Of a stretch of DNA of 64,000 nucleotides, positions 33,765-42,070 are shown piece by piece. The translations under genes were made by a program, and so were the position numbers. Below the pieces are notes generated by a model. It had not been told where the DNA came from. It ran no database searches and saw only the letters and a list, made by a program, of their open reading frames with translations. Every line of letters starts with the position of its first letter. Position 1 is the stretch's first letter. Source of the DNA: an uncultured Mesonia sp. (GTDB lineage Bacteria > Bacteroidota > Bacteroidia > Flavobacteriales > Flavobacteriaceae); NCBI GenBank assembly GCA_947494545.1, contig CANLVH010000008.1:95533-159532 (forward strand), written 5' to 3'.

Positions 33765-35195
33765 TCATCCAAACCAATCTTCCGTAGCGTATTCTTCGGG
33801 TTCTTCTTTTGAAGTTTCTACTGCTATTTTGGTCAGGTTCTTTTTAGTAGTTAGATAACGGTTTATAATGCGCTCTGCGTAACTGGAACTTTTTTGCGGA
33901 ACAAGATAATCTCTAAATTGCTCCGGATGCTCAAAATCATCGGTTTGGTTAATAAAACCATAGCCTGCGTATTTTCCCTTATGTAAATAAATAAAAGATT
34001 TTTCTTCACGCGTTCTTCCTTTTTCTACCAAAAGCGTAGAGTTTTCGTATTCGCCTATAAATTCTAAAGCTGCAGCAACGCGCTGGTTGTACTCATCTAT
34101 GCCTATTTCGTTTTGGCATAAGCCGCTACAAGTTTTTATCTTATAATGCGAACAATGCGTTACGCCGCGTTGTAAACCGGAATATTTAGGACATAAATCA
34201 AATTGTACACAAAGTTCTTCCATAAATTTTACAGCTTCTTCGCGTGTATAAAACTTCATCCAACTCACGGGAGAAACCTTGTTTTTATGAATAACAAATT
34301 GTTCAATACCTTTTTGATTGTGATAGGAAGTAAGCGTGTAAGGTCGGGTTACTTTTTTTTGTGCTTTATTAAATTTCGGGAAATGTTTTAAAATTAATTC
34401 CGATTCGCGTAGCAAAGCTAACAATTCACTTCCCGTAAGTTCAAAATCAATGCTATGCGTAGCTTGCATCAATTGAAACTTGCGATTGCTTTTTTCTTGA
34501 AAATGCGATTTAATCCTGCTTTTTATATTTTTTGCTTTCCCAATATAAAGCGGCTTGCCTTCTTTGTCTTTAAAAAAATAAACCCCGGTAGCTTTAGGTA
34601 ATTCATCAAAATCTGTATTTTTAAAATTAGGCGGAAGGTAGGAAGCCGCAGTACGCTGATTTAAAAAATGCGAAAAGACTTTAAAATCGGTATCCAAATT
34701 ATAGCAACGCTGAAAAAGAATTACAGTTGCCTCACAATCGCCACGAGCCCGGTGTTTATCTAAATGCGGAATATTTATAGAGCTGCAAATGTTACCAAGA
34801 CTATAAGAAAACAAACCCGGAATAAGTTTTTTGGCTAAACGAATTGTGCAAAGGCGTTTCCTGTCAAATGCTATATCTAAAGCTTTAAATTCTGACCGAA
34901 TAATACTGTAATCAAAATTTACATTATGCGCCACAAAAACACAATCTTTGGTAATATTCTGTACTTCTTCTGCAATTTCAGAAAATTCGGGAGCATCGGC
35001 TACCATCGCATCGTTAATTCCGGTAAGGCTTTCTATGTATAACGGAATGCTGGTTTTTGGGTTTACCAAGCTATCGAATTCTTCAATTACTTTTCCGTTT
35101 TGCACGACGAGCACACAGATCTCGGTAATTTTATTTCCTTTTATTCCGCCGCCGGTGGTTTCAATATCGGTAATGGCAAATTTAACGTCTTTCAT
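33765..35195 (-). CDS. DnaQ-like 3'-5' exonuclease fused to UvrC-type GIY-YIG nuclease
   Basis: A two-domain nuclease of 476 aa from the ATG at 35195 (the frame stays open upstream, but MKDVKFAITDIETTGGG is the family N-terminus). Residues 8-165: DEDDh exonuclease, Exo I ITDIETTGG, Exo II HNVNFDYS, Exo III HRARGDCEAT. From about 195: ATGVYFFKDKEGKPLYIGKAKNIKSRIKSHF, the GIY-YIG nickase domain of UvrC/Cho, then a Cys-bearing region (LCPKYSGLQRG, HCSHYKIKTCSGLCQNE). Such DnaQ-UvrC fusions are probably repair nucleases that nick and trim damaged DNA. Monocistronic. Confidence 0.87.
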   Translation of the reverse strand: MKDVKFAITDIETTGGGIKGNKITEICVLVVQNGKVIEEFDSLVNPKTSIPLYIESLTGINDAMVADAPEFSEIAEEVQNITKDCVFVAHNVNFDYSIIRSEFKALDIAFDRKRLCTIRLAKKLIPGLFSYSLGNICSSINIPHLDKHRARGDCEATVILFQRCYNLDTDFKVFSHFLNQRTAASYLPPNFKNTDFDELPKATGVYFFKDKEGKPLYIGKAKNIKSRIKSHFQEKSNRKFQLMQATHSIDFELTGSELLALLRESELILKHFPKFNKAQKKVTRPYTLTSYHNQKGIEQFVIHKNKVSPVSWMKFYTREEAVKFMEELCVQFDLCPKYSGLQRGVTHCSHYKIKTCSGLCQNEIGIDEYNQRVAAALEFIGEYENSTLLVEKGRTREEKSFIYLHKGKYAGYGFINQTDDFEHPEQFRDYLVPQKSSSYAERIINRYLTTKKNLTKIAVETSKEEPEEYATEDWFG

Positions 35196-35200
35196 TAATG

Positions 35201-35208
35201 CAAAAATA
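35201..35208 (-). promoter_or_regulatory. -7 promoter box TATTTTTG near the DnaQ-UvrC gene start
   Basis: TAnnTTTG on the minus strand, only five nucleotides before the ATG. It supports the 35195 start and suggests a very short leader. Confidence 0.45.
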
Positions 35209-35468
35209 CACATTTTACGGAAGAAAAAGGAATAAATACAAATTAAAGGAAAAATTCCAAGTATCTTTTTAGTTAATCCTTTTTGAAAAGTATAATTAGT
35301 AAATAAAAATTTGGCAACTATTTTCACGCAAAAGGCGCAAAGATTTAGAAAAGGGAAATTGGATAACCTGCGTTTTACTTTAGAAAATCAGGTCAGTTGG
35401 CGTGTTTTGAAATTTTAGGATTGAAAAAATTATGTATTGAGAAGTTCAATTTTCGTTCAAAAATTTAT

Positions 35469-35715
35469 TCTCGATACAATCCCGCACGTGTGGGCTCACT
35501 ATTATTGACGTTATTTAATTAATTTGCTGTATTCCAGCCATATAAGTGTCACTTCGTGTGAGCTATTATAGAAAACAAGAAATCTTGATTTCGAAAGTTT
35601 TCTTAGTAGGTTGTATCGAGAAGCTTTGTCAGTACTAAGGGTCTCGATACAAATTTTTATCTTCGCTGTTGCTACGAGAAAAATTCACTCGACTTGACAG
35701 CAAGCGGGTTAAACG
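35469..35715. repeat. REP/BIME-like repeat cluster
   Basis: The 35209-35833 stretch has no gene. It holds three copies of TCTCGATACAA: two direct (35469-35479 and 35642-35652) and one inverted (35611-35621), the last two forming an 11-bp inverted repeat. Near them are the palindrome CCCGCACGTGTGGG (about 35481-35493) and GTCAC-ttcgt-GTGA (about 35547-35562), and a tail resembling CACTCGACTTGACAG. Similar CGACT..TGACA elements occur near 63838. This matches the style of intergenic repeats common in Flavobacteriaceae and mobilised by RAYT transposases. Confidence 0.65.
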
Positions 35716-35833
35716 TCAATTTCGTCGTTTTTTAAAATTTTAAATTAGGTCTCGAACTGACAGTTTTTTGAACTTTCTTAAAATAAATTGCGTTCACGTT
35801 GACAAATAACCCTCAATAATTTCCTTAAAAAAA

Positions 35834-36604
35834 TCACCACTCCAATAAATATTTTTCGCTTAAATATTTCCAATAACGTTTCGGTACGTGTTGTTCGTGT
35901 AGTTTTCTATTGGCTCGGGCGGCTATATTGGTGCTTTCAAAATAGTTTTTCCATAATTTTTGGTAGTCTAACTCTTCTTCAGAAAAAATACTTTCCGGCG
36001 AGTTTAGAATTTGAGTTGGTAAATCTAAATGTACCATTTCCGGTTTTTTTAAATCGTAATAAATACCATAATTTCTGCTTACATCATAAATACACCAAAG
36101 TTGGTCTGCATAGCGCTTGGTAAAATGCTTTTCTAAAAGCGGTAAAACATTAAAATCTGGCGAAATTGTAGAAAAATAAATCTGGTCTTTGGTTTTTCTA
36201 AACCGCACAAAAGCTTCCATACGGTGTTTTTCGCGACCTATTTTTTTATTTATTTGCGACAAACGCATTATTTCCGGTTCGGAAAAATTCTTGGCAATGC
36301 TTTTTCGGGCATCAAAAAGTAATCGAATATACGCCAAAAGTACTTTTTCCATATCGGGTAATTCACTTAAAAAACCGCGATAAATAAGTCTAGCGTCTTG
36401 GCTTTCGCCGACATTTAAAACGCCTTTCCAAACCCGTTTTGCTTTAGCAACATTAGAAGTTACTTCGTTGTTTTCGGCAAAAAAAGAGGATGCGTAGTTT
36501 TGTTCTGCAACAATTTTGGCATTAGTTGCACGATACTCGTAGACCTCAAAAACAGCGCTTAGAAAACCAATAAAACTTCCGTCGTAAACAAAGACAGTTT
36601 GCAT
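35834..36604 (-). CDS. TIGR03915/DUF4130-family putative DNA metabolism protein
   Basis: A 256 aa protein opening MQTVFVYDGSFIGFLSAVFE, the hallmark of TIGR03915 (putative DNA repair/metabolism protein, DUF4130). The conserved RFRKTKDQIYFSTISPDFNVLPLL and HFTKRYADQLWCIYDVSRNYGIYYD segments follow; the end PKRYWKYLSEKYLLEW is also typical. It is always or nearly always found next to a TIGR03916 radical SAM protein, as here, with a one-base stop/start overlap. The reaction is not known. Confidence 0.85.
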   Translation of the reverse strand: MQTVFVYDGSFIGFLSAVFEVYEYRATNAKIVAEQNYASSFFAENNEVTSNVAKAKRVWKGVLNVGESQDARLIYRGFLSELPDMEKVLLAYIRLLFDARKSIAKNFSEPEIMRLSQINKKIGREKHRMEAFVRFRKTKDQIYFSTISPDFNVLPLLEKHFTKRYADQLWCIYDVSRNYGIYYDLKKPEMVHLDLPTQILNSPESIFSEEELDYQKLWKNYFESTNIAARANRKLHEQHVPKRYWKYLSEKYLLEW

Positions 36605-37866
36605 TAGCCAAACAAGTTTAATTGGTTAGATAAAGTAGTTTGGTATTTACTGTTGCCTTCCGATAAAATGCGTTGTTTTATTTGTTGCGGGGTATAATCT
36701 TTAGACTCGAAAGTGCGGGAGGCGCAAGTCATAAAATATTTTGCGCGGTTTAGTGCCATTCCCATTTTTTCTAAATGTTCCCAACCCAATTTTCTATACT
36801 TTCTTGCGTGTAGTATTTTATAAACAGATTTCATTCCCAAACCGGGAACGCGCGCTAATAGTTGTTTGTCTGCCCTGTTTACATCTATGGGAAAAATGTG
36901 TAAATTCCGTAAAGCCCAACTTAATTTGGGGTCAATGTCACTATCTAAATTTGGGTGATTTTTATGTAGTAATTCTTCTACTTTAAAACCATAAAAACGC
37001 AATAACCAATCGGCTTGGTAGAGTCTATTTTCGCGAAGCATCGGCACTTCTGTACCAATTGGCGGCAACCGATTATCATAAGAAATTGGAATATAACCCG
37101 AATAATAAACGCGTTTCATATTATATTTTTTGTACAAGTAAGTGGCCGTATACATTACCTCGGCATCGGTCTCTTTGGTGGCGCCAACAATCATTTGCGT
37201 ACTTTGACCAGCCGGCGCAAAAATCGGACTGTTTTTAAAGTGTTTTTTCTCTGATTGGTATTTTACAATATCGTTGCGCACTTTTTTCATGGGTTGTAGA
37301 AAGTCTTTCCTTTCTTTATCTGGCGCCAATAGTTTTAAACCTTCTTTGGTAGGAATTTCTATGTTTATGGAAAGTCGATCTGCGTATAATCCTGCTTCGT
37401 GCATTAACTCGTCGCTGGCACCGGGAATGGATTTTAGATGAATATAGCCGTTAAAATTTTCTTCTAAACGTAATTTTTTGGCTACGCGAATAAGTCGCTC
37501 CATCGTATAATCGGGACTTTTAAAAATTCCCGAACTCAGAAACAAACCTTCTATATAATTACGCCGATAAAAATTGATGGTAAGATCTACCACTTCTTGC
37601 ACTTTAAAAGCGGCGCGTTTTATATCGTTGCTTTTTCTGGTGACGCAATAGGCACAATCGAAAATACAGTGATTGGTTAGCAAAATTTTTAGCAAAGAAA
37701 CACAACGACCGTCGGGCGTGTAACTGTGGCAAATTCCCATCCCGTCTGAATTGCCCAAACCTTTGTTTTTATTTTTTCGTTTACTGCCACTACTGGAACA
37801 GGAAACATCGTATTTGGCGGCATCTGCCAAGATATTTAATTTTTCTTTGATGCGGTCAAAGTTCAT
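36604..37866 (-). CDS. Putative DNA modification/repair radical SAM protein (TIGR03916)
   Basis: A 420 aa radical SAM enzyme. The cluster-binding motif is in LLTNHCIFDCAYCVTRK (C-x3-C-x2-C at about residue 63-70, preceded by Cys-containing GICHSYTPDGRCVSLL). A helix-hairpin-helix element follows in the C-terminal third: LARVPGLGMKSVYKILHARK, a DNA-binding motif that supports a role on DNA. The partner gene at 35834-36604 overlaps its stop by one base. Substrate and product are unknown; repair of a modified base is a common proposal. Confidence 0.88.
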   Translation of the reverse strand: MNFDRIKEKLNILADAAKYDVSCSSSGSKRKNKNKGLGNSDGMGICHSYTPDGRCVSLLKILLTNHCIFDCAYCVTRKSNDIKRAAFKVQEVVDLTINFYRRNYIEGLFLSSGIFKSPDYTMERLIRVAKKLRLEENFNGYIHLKSIPGASDELMHEAGLYADRLSINIEIPTKEGLKLLAPDKERKDFLQPMKKVRNDIVKYQSEKKHFKNSPIFAPAGQSTQMIVGATKETDAEVMYTATYLYKKYNMKRVYYSGYIPISYDNRLPPIGTEVPMLRENRLYQADWLLRFYGFKVEELLHKNHPNLDSDIDPKLSWALRNLHIFPIDVNRADKQLLARVPGLGMKSVYKILHARKYRKLGWEHLEKMGMALNRAKYFMTCASRTFESKDYTPQQIKQRILSEGNSKYQTTLSNQLNLFG

Positions 37867-37882
37867 TTATTTGGATTTATTA

Positions 37883-37890
37883 CAAAAATA
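37883..37890 (-). promoter_or_regulatory. -7 promoter box TATTTTTG for the radical SAM pair
   Basis: Perfect TAnnTTTG on the minus strand, 16 nt upstream of the ATG at 37866. Confidence 0.45.
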
Positions 37891-38026
37891 AGGAAAAAAT
37901 CCAATATAATGATTGGTGTTTTGTTAAATGGTGAATTAGTTAATTGGTTTGGTAAAAGCTACTTCCGTTTTAAGAATTGTATAATGTATAGTGTAAATTG
38001 TATATTGTTTAGCAAATTTTAATTTT

Positions 38027-38075
38027 ACGAAACACGAAACACGAAACACGAAACACGAAACACGAAACACGAAAC
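38027..38075. repeat. Heptamer tandem repeat ACGAAAC, seven copies
   Basis: Seven perfect copies of the 7-bp unit ACGAAAC and a partial eighth, followed by ACTCAGG/ACTCAGG-type short repeats to about 38095. Between the radical SAM gene and the symporter; no gene. Confidence 0.95.
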
Positions 38076-38164
38076 ACGACTCAGGACTCAGGACCCACGA
38101 CAATTTTCTTGCTGAATTGAATGCGGAATTTTTAATTCGGAATTTTCAATTTTTAATTTTACAC

Positions 38165-38311
38165 TACCAACCACCAACCACCAACCACCAACCACCAACC
38201 ACCAACCACCAACTACCAACCACCAACCACCAACCACCAACCACCAACCACCAACCACCAACCACCAACTACCAACCACCAACTACCAACTACCAACTAC
38301 CCACTACAAAC
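38165..38311. repeat. Heptamer tandem repeat YACCAAC, 19 copies plus two degenerate
   Basis: Nineteen uninterrupted 7-bp units, CACCAAC or TACCAAC, from 38165 to 38297, then TACCCAC and TACAAAC, which runs into the stop codon of the symporter gene. Units 1, 8, 16, 18 and 19 begin with T; T at units 8 and 16 is eight units apart, hinting at 56-bp block duplication. Translated frames across it (WWLVVGG or QPPTTNH repeats) are not genes. Confidence 0.97.
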
Positions 38312-39762
38312 TATTTCCCAAAAACATTAGCTTTTTTAATAAAGCGCTTATTTTTTTCGTAATCGTCTTTGGTAAGTAAGCTAACGCTAAAATAAATAAT
38401 TAAGGAAGCAGAAATGCCAATTATGGCTTGCTCGGTAGAAGCAATTTCCCAAGCGGTAGGGAAGGGAGCGCCCAAAGCTGTTAGCATATTATAGGTAGAG
38501 AAAAACAATCCGAAAAGCATAGAAATAAACGCTGCTTTAGAAGTTCCTTTAACCCATAAAAATCCGAAAACAAGCGGAATAAAAGCGCCGCTGGTAAGAA
38601 AATCGGAGCCAATCCAAGAGATTTTTAAAACCGACTTTATTTTGAGCGCAATCAGTAACGCCAAAATTGTCATTATTAGAGTAGATAATCTTCCTACCAC
38701 AACATTTTGCTTAGAAGTTGCTTTTGGGTTTATATATTTCTCATAAATATCTACGGTAAGCGAAAGCGCACCGGTGTTAATAAGCGAATCCATAGTAGAC
38801 ATAATTGCCGCGCTCAAACCGACAAAAATGAAAGCACCAATAATCGGATTGGGAATTGTGGAAACCATATTGGGTACGATACCACTTTCGGGAACCGTAT
38901 CGTAAATTACCGAGGTAAACATTCCGGTATAAGTAACCATCAAGTATAACGGAATAAAAGCAAAAAAGCTGTACAACATCATTTTCTTTGCATCAATAGC
39001 ATTTTTGGCTGCCGAAATACGTTGCCAGATATTGGCTTGTATCATCCACGAAGTTCCAAAAGTAATTACATAAGCTAATTGATCGCCCACATTGTGAAAG
39101 AAAGATGTATAACCGGTTTTTTCTTTGCTAATGGCGGTGGTTTTAACAGCTTGCATTCCGCCGGATAAATCGAAAGTGAAATAGAGCAAAAACAATCCTG
39201 CAATTAAGAAGAATAAAAACTGGAGTAAATCGGTTAACACAACACCTCTAAAGCCGCCAAACATAGAGTAGGTTAGTACAATTCCTGCTCCTAGCATTGC
39301 GCCCTTGGTATAGCTTATTTCAAAAAATGCTTGAAAAAATTTCCCTACCACAATTACCTGTATGGAAGCTGCAATTATCATAAAAATTATGATAAATAAG
39401 CTTAGCAAAAGCGCGACTTTACTATTGTAACGTTGCTTCATAAGTTGCGGTTGCGAGATGGTACCAATATTTCTGATGCCTTTGGCAAAAACATACATAA
39501 GCGCAGTCGCCAACAAAACCGGCACGCCATAAATCCAAAAAGAATTAAGTCCGTTTTTATGCGCGTGGTCAACCAAATCTATAGCAGAACCACCGCCCCA
39601 CCAAGAAGCTATAAAAGTAATGGCCAAGAGCCAAGCCGGTAGATTTCGGGAAGCCAAGAAGTAGTCTTCGCTATTTTTACTTTTACGGTTCCAAATGCCT
39701 AAACCTACAATTCCGGTAATGTAAACAATCAAAAATAATATGCTGAGGTTGTTGCTGGGCAT
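38311..39762 (-). CDS. Sodium:solute symporter family protein
   Basis: A 483 aa transporter with about 13 hydrophobic helices. The opening ILFLIVYITGIVGLGIWNRKSKNSEDYFLASRNLPAW is typical of the SSS (LeuT-fold) family, followed by FIASWWGGGSAIDLVDHA and GFRGVVLTDLLQFLFFL. The Na2-site Ser/Ala region falls in GLSAAIMSTMDSLINTGALS. The substrate is not evident. The last codon lies inside the end of the YACCAAC repeat array, so array length changes could alter the 3' end of the gene or its message. Confidence 0.87.
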   Translation of the reverse strand: MPSNNLSILFLIVYITGIVGLGIWNRKSKNSEDYFLASRNLPAWLLAITFIASWWGGGSAIDLVDHAHKNGLNSFWIYGVPVLLATALMYVFAKGIRNIGTISQPQLMKQRYNSKVALLLSLFIIIFMIIAASIQVIVVGKFFQAFFEISYTKGAMLGAGIVLTYSMFGGFRGVVLTDLLQFLFFLIAGLFLLYFTFDLSGGMQAVKTTAISKEKTGYTSFFHNVGDQLAYVITFGTSWMIQANIWQRISAAKNAIDAKKMMLYSFFAFIPLYLMVTYTGMFTSVIYDTVPESGIVPNMVSTIPNPIIGAFIFVGLSAAIMSTMDSLINTGALSLTVDIYEKYINPKATSKQNVVVGRLSTLIMTILALLIALKIKSVLKISWIGSDFLTSGAFIPLVFGFLWVKGTSKAAFISMLFGLFFSTYNMLTALGAPFPTAWEIASTEQAIIGISASLIIYFSVSLLTKDDYEKNKRFIKKANVFGK

Positions 39763-39846
39763 AGGATAAAATTTTACCGCTGCGAAAATACATATTTAAT
39801 CTGAGGGAAGCTTTAAGTTATACGCTATAAGCCGTAAGCTGAAAAA

Positions 39847-40004
39847 ATTTCAAATTTCAAATTTCAAAATCGAAATTGAAATTGAAGCTGGAAATGAGTT
39901 AGGAAAAAACTTTTTTAAAATCGCGTTTTAATACACTCCCAATACACTAGCCATACTGGAGCTATACTGAAGCTATATGTGATCTATACCTAAGCTATAT
40001 TTTA
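39847..40004. repeat. Short tandem repeats: ATTTCAA x3 and an 11-bp GCTATAnnnnn series
   Basis: In the 520-bp gap 39763-40285. First three copies of ATTTCAA (39847-39867), then inverted-like AAATTGA words. From 39950 to 40004 five successive 11-mers share CTATA or CATA at the same place (gccatactgga, gctatactgaa, gctatatgtga, tctatacctaa, gctatatttta), i.e. an 11-bp period close to one helical turn. More AGCTATA/AAGCTATATG words and AATTTGAA words follow to about 40235. No gene is evident. Confidence 0.75.
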
Positions 40005-40285
40005 AAAAGAGCTTTAAGCCGTATGCAGTAAGCTATATGCGAACATAATTTAAAAAATTCAAAACTCATAAATTTCAGTCAGTTACACTATACAATTTTC
40101 ACTGTAAGCTATATGCACAGGTAAATAAATTAATTATCGAGTCTATGAACCCTCCCAACTGCACAATGTATATTATAAAAATGCCACTAAATTTGAAATT
40201 TGAATTAAAAAATTTGAATTTTGAAATTATTCAAAACTTCCCAACCCACCACCTAATACCTAAAAAAATCATGTACCTTCGCACC

Positions 40286-40378
40286 TGAAATGGGGTGCTT
40301 GTTTTTTTACGGGCTGAGAGAATACCCACGGGCTTTGCCCAAAACCTGATCCGGATAATGCCGGCGTAGGGATTTCAG
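40286..40378 (+). promoter_or_regulatory. TPP (thiamine pyrophosphate) riboswitch
   Basis: The TPP aptamer hallmarks are all present: GGGGTGCT, then GGGCTGAGAGAATACCC (TGAGA loop with a closing stem), then CTGATCCGGATAATGCCGGCG with the conserved GATAATGCCGGCG, and the outer helix GAAAT/ATTTC closing 40287-40376. The arm between carries a cacgGGCtttGCCC hairpin. The 68 nt to the PnuT start leave room for an expression platform. A TACCTTCG -7-like box sits at 40273-40280. Confidence 0.95.
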
Positions 40379-40445
40379 AAAAACCGCTGCAAAAAATTGC
40401 TTGTCGGTTGTCTCTCCTAACCTCATTTCATTAAAAAGTAAACGA

Positions 40446-41051
40446 ATGATTGAGGATTTTTTTACCAACCTTACCGCATTGCAAATTTTAGGGACCAGTT
40501 TTGGCGTGGTGCAAGTTTTGCTCGCCAGAAAAAACAATATTCATAATTATTTGTTTGGTATTGTTTCTATTTTACTCAGCATTTGGGTGCATTACCAAAC
40601 CCAACTGTATGCAGATATTTTGTTGAGTATGTACTATTTGGTAATGAGTATTTATGGTTGGCTTTACTGGCAATTCGGGAAGAAAAACAAGCCAAGTCCT
40701 ATAACGTATTCCACCAAAACAGATTTTTTAAAAGCGAGCGGAATCGTGCTGGGTTGTTTTGTATTGATGAGTTATTGGCTGAGTTTTTACACCAATTCAG
40801 ACGTACCAATTTGGGATTCTGTTGTGAGTGCTTTTGCCTGGGCGGGAATGTGGTTAATGGCCAAACGCAAAATGGAAAATTGGATTTTTCTAAATCTGAG
40901 CAACGCGGTTGCCATTCCTTTACTTATTTACAAAGAACTTTATATCTACGCCGCTTTAACGCTTTTTCTTTTTGGAGTGGGCGTTTCCGGTTACTTAAAA
41001 TGGCGAAAAATTATTAAAAATGAAAAAAATGTACAATCCGCAACAACTTAG
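40446..41051 (+). CDS. pnuT: PnuC-family transporter, probable thiamine transporter PnuT
   Basis: A 201 aa membrane protein with about seven helices, of the PnuC family: NLTALQILGTSFGVVQVLLARKNNIHNYLFGIVSILLSIWVHYQTQLYADILLSMYYLVMSIYGWLYW, whose W-x-x-YLVMS/YGW region contacts the substrate. In Bacteroidota, PnuC homologues behind TPP riboswitches are predicted thiamine importers (PnuT) instead of nicotinamide riboside ones. The riboswitch 68 nt upstream supports that reading. The frame opens at TTG 40401, but ATG 40446 is the better start. Its end overlaps the next gene by 32 nt. Confidence 0.88.
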   Translation: MIEDFFTNLTALQILGTSFGVVQVLLARKNNIHNYLFGIVSILLSIWVHYQTQLYADILLSMYYLVMSIYGWLYWQFGKKNKPSPITYSTKTDFLKASGIVLGCFVLMSYWLSFYTNSDVPIWDSVVSAFAWAGMWLMAKRKMENWIFLNLSNAVAIPLLIYKELYIYAALTLFLFGVGVSGYLKWRKIIKNEKNVQSATT

Positions 41052-42036
41052 AGAAGCTTGTTTTAAAAAACAAGTTTTTCCGAAGGAGGTCTTAGAATAT
41101 ATTGCAGAAAAAAACCTGTGGAATATTTGGGTACCGAAGCAATATGGCGGACTCGAACTAAACTTAACCACCGGTTTAAGCAAATTACAAGAACTCGCTA
41201 AAATTGATGGAAGTTTGGGGTGGACGGTCACTTTGTGTAGCGGTGCAAATTATTTTATAGGAAATTTGAAACACGAGGCTGCTGCCGAAATTTTTAAAAA
41301 TAAACAAAACACCATTTTGGGCGGAAGCGGAGGCGCTTTTGGTACCGCCGAAAAGCTTGGTGATTATTATCAAATAAATGGCACTTGGCATTATGCCACC
41401 GGCGCACCGTATTTGTCGCATTTTACGCTGAATGCTAAAATTACACAAAACGGAAAAGCCTTAAACAAGAAAGACGGTTCACCGTTGATCCGTTCTTTTA
41501 TTTTACCGAAAGAAAAAGTAAGTATAATCAAAAACTGGAATACTATAGGTTTAAAGGCCTCCGCAACGGATTCTTTTCGTGTCGAAAATGTCAAAATACA
41601 CAAAGATTTTAGCTTTTTATACGATCAGTTTTACCATCCGCAAGACATTTTTAAAATTCCGTTTCCCAGTTTTGCAGACGTAACACTTTGGGTAAATTAT
41701 ATTGGGATGACGCAACACTTTTTAGAAGAAGCCAAAAGCGCTAAAAGCTTGTACGCTTATAAAAACTTAGAAAAGTCTATAAATCTTTGGGAAGAAAAAG
41801 TGCAGAACTATGCAGAAATCGTAGAAGAAAAACTTGCTACCAACCAAATGATAAACAATGACTTTAAAACCGAAATTCACCAAGCAGCTGTAAATTCCGT
41901 ACAAGAACTTACGCAAGGTATTATTGCTTTACATCCGTTTTTAGGAATAAAAGCCACGCGGGAAGATTTGCCGCTTCATCAAATTTTTTGTGATTATTTT
42001 ACCGCTACACAGCATCATATTTTTAGTGAGCGGTAG
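41020..42036 (+). CDS. Acyl-CoA dehydrogenase-like flavoprotein
   Basis: A 338 aa protein with the acyl-CoA dehydrogenase/HsaA-DszC fold: N-terminal helices VPKQYGGLELNLTTGLSKLQELAKIDGSLGWTVTL, the beta domain GTWHYATGAPYLSHFTLNA and IIKNWNTIGLKASATDSFRVENV, then C-terminal helices. It is shorter than classical enzymes (about 380 aa), and the catalytic Glu region is not clear, which points toward the flavin monooxygenase or 'acyl-CoA dehydrogenase-like' branch. It overlaps pnuT by 32 nt, so it should be translationally coupled and controlled by the TPP riboswitch. That suggests a thiamine-related role, unproven. Confidence 0.75.
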   Translation: MKKMYNPQQLREACFKKQVFPKEVLEYIAEKNLWNIWVPKQYGGLELNLTTGLSKLQELAKIDGSLGWTVTLCSGANYFIGNLKHEAAAEIFKNKQNTILGGSGGAFGTAEKLGDYYQINGTWHYATGAPYLSHFTLNAKITQNGKALNKKDGSPLIRSFILPKEKVSIIKNWNTIGLKASATDSFRVENVKIHKDFSFLYDQFYHPQDIFKIPFPSFADVTLWVNYIGMTQHFLEEAKSAKSLYAYKNLEKSINLWEEKVQNYAEIVEEKLATNQMINNDFKTEIHQAAVNSVQELTQGIIALHPFLGIKATREDLPLHQIFCDYFTATQHHIFSER

Positions 42037-42070
42037 GAGATTTAAATTTGTGTTTTTAATGAATAGTTTT

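Noticed and set aside
38165..38311. Possible CRISPR array
   Set aside because: The 7-bp units are contiguous with no spacers and no cas genes are present; it is a simple tandem repeat.
38088..38362. Frames with WWLVVGG or QPPTTNH repeats
   Set aside because: Produced by the YACCAAC heptamer array; low-complexity translation, no gene signals.
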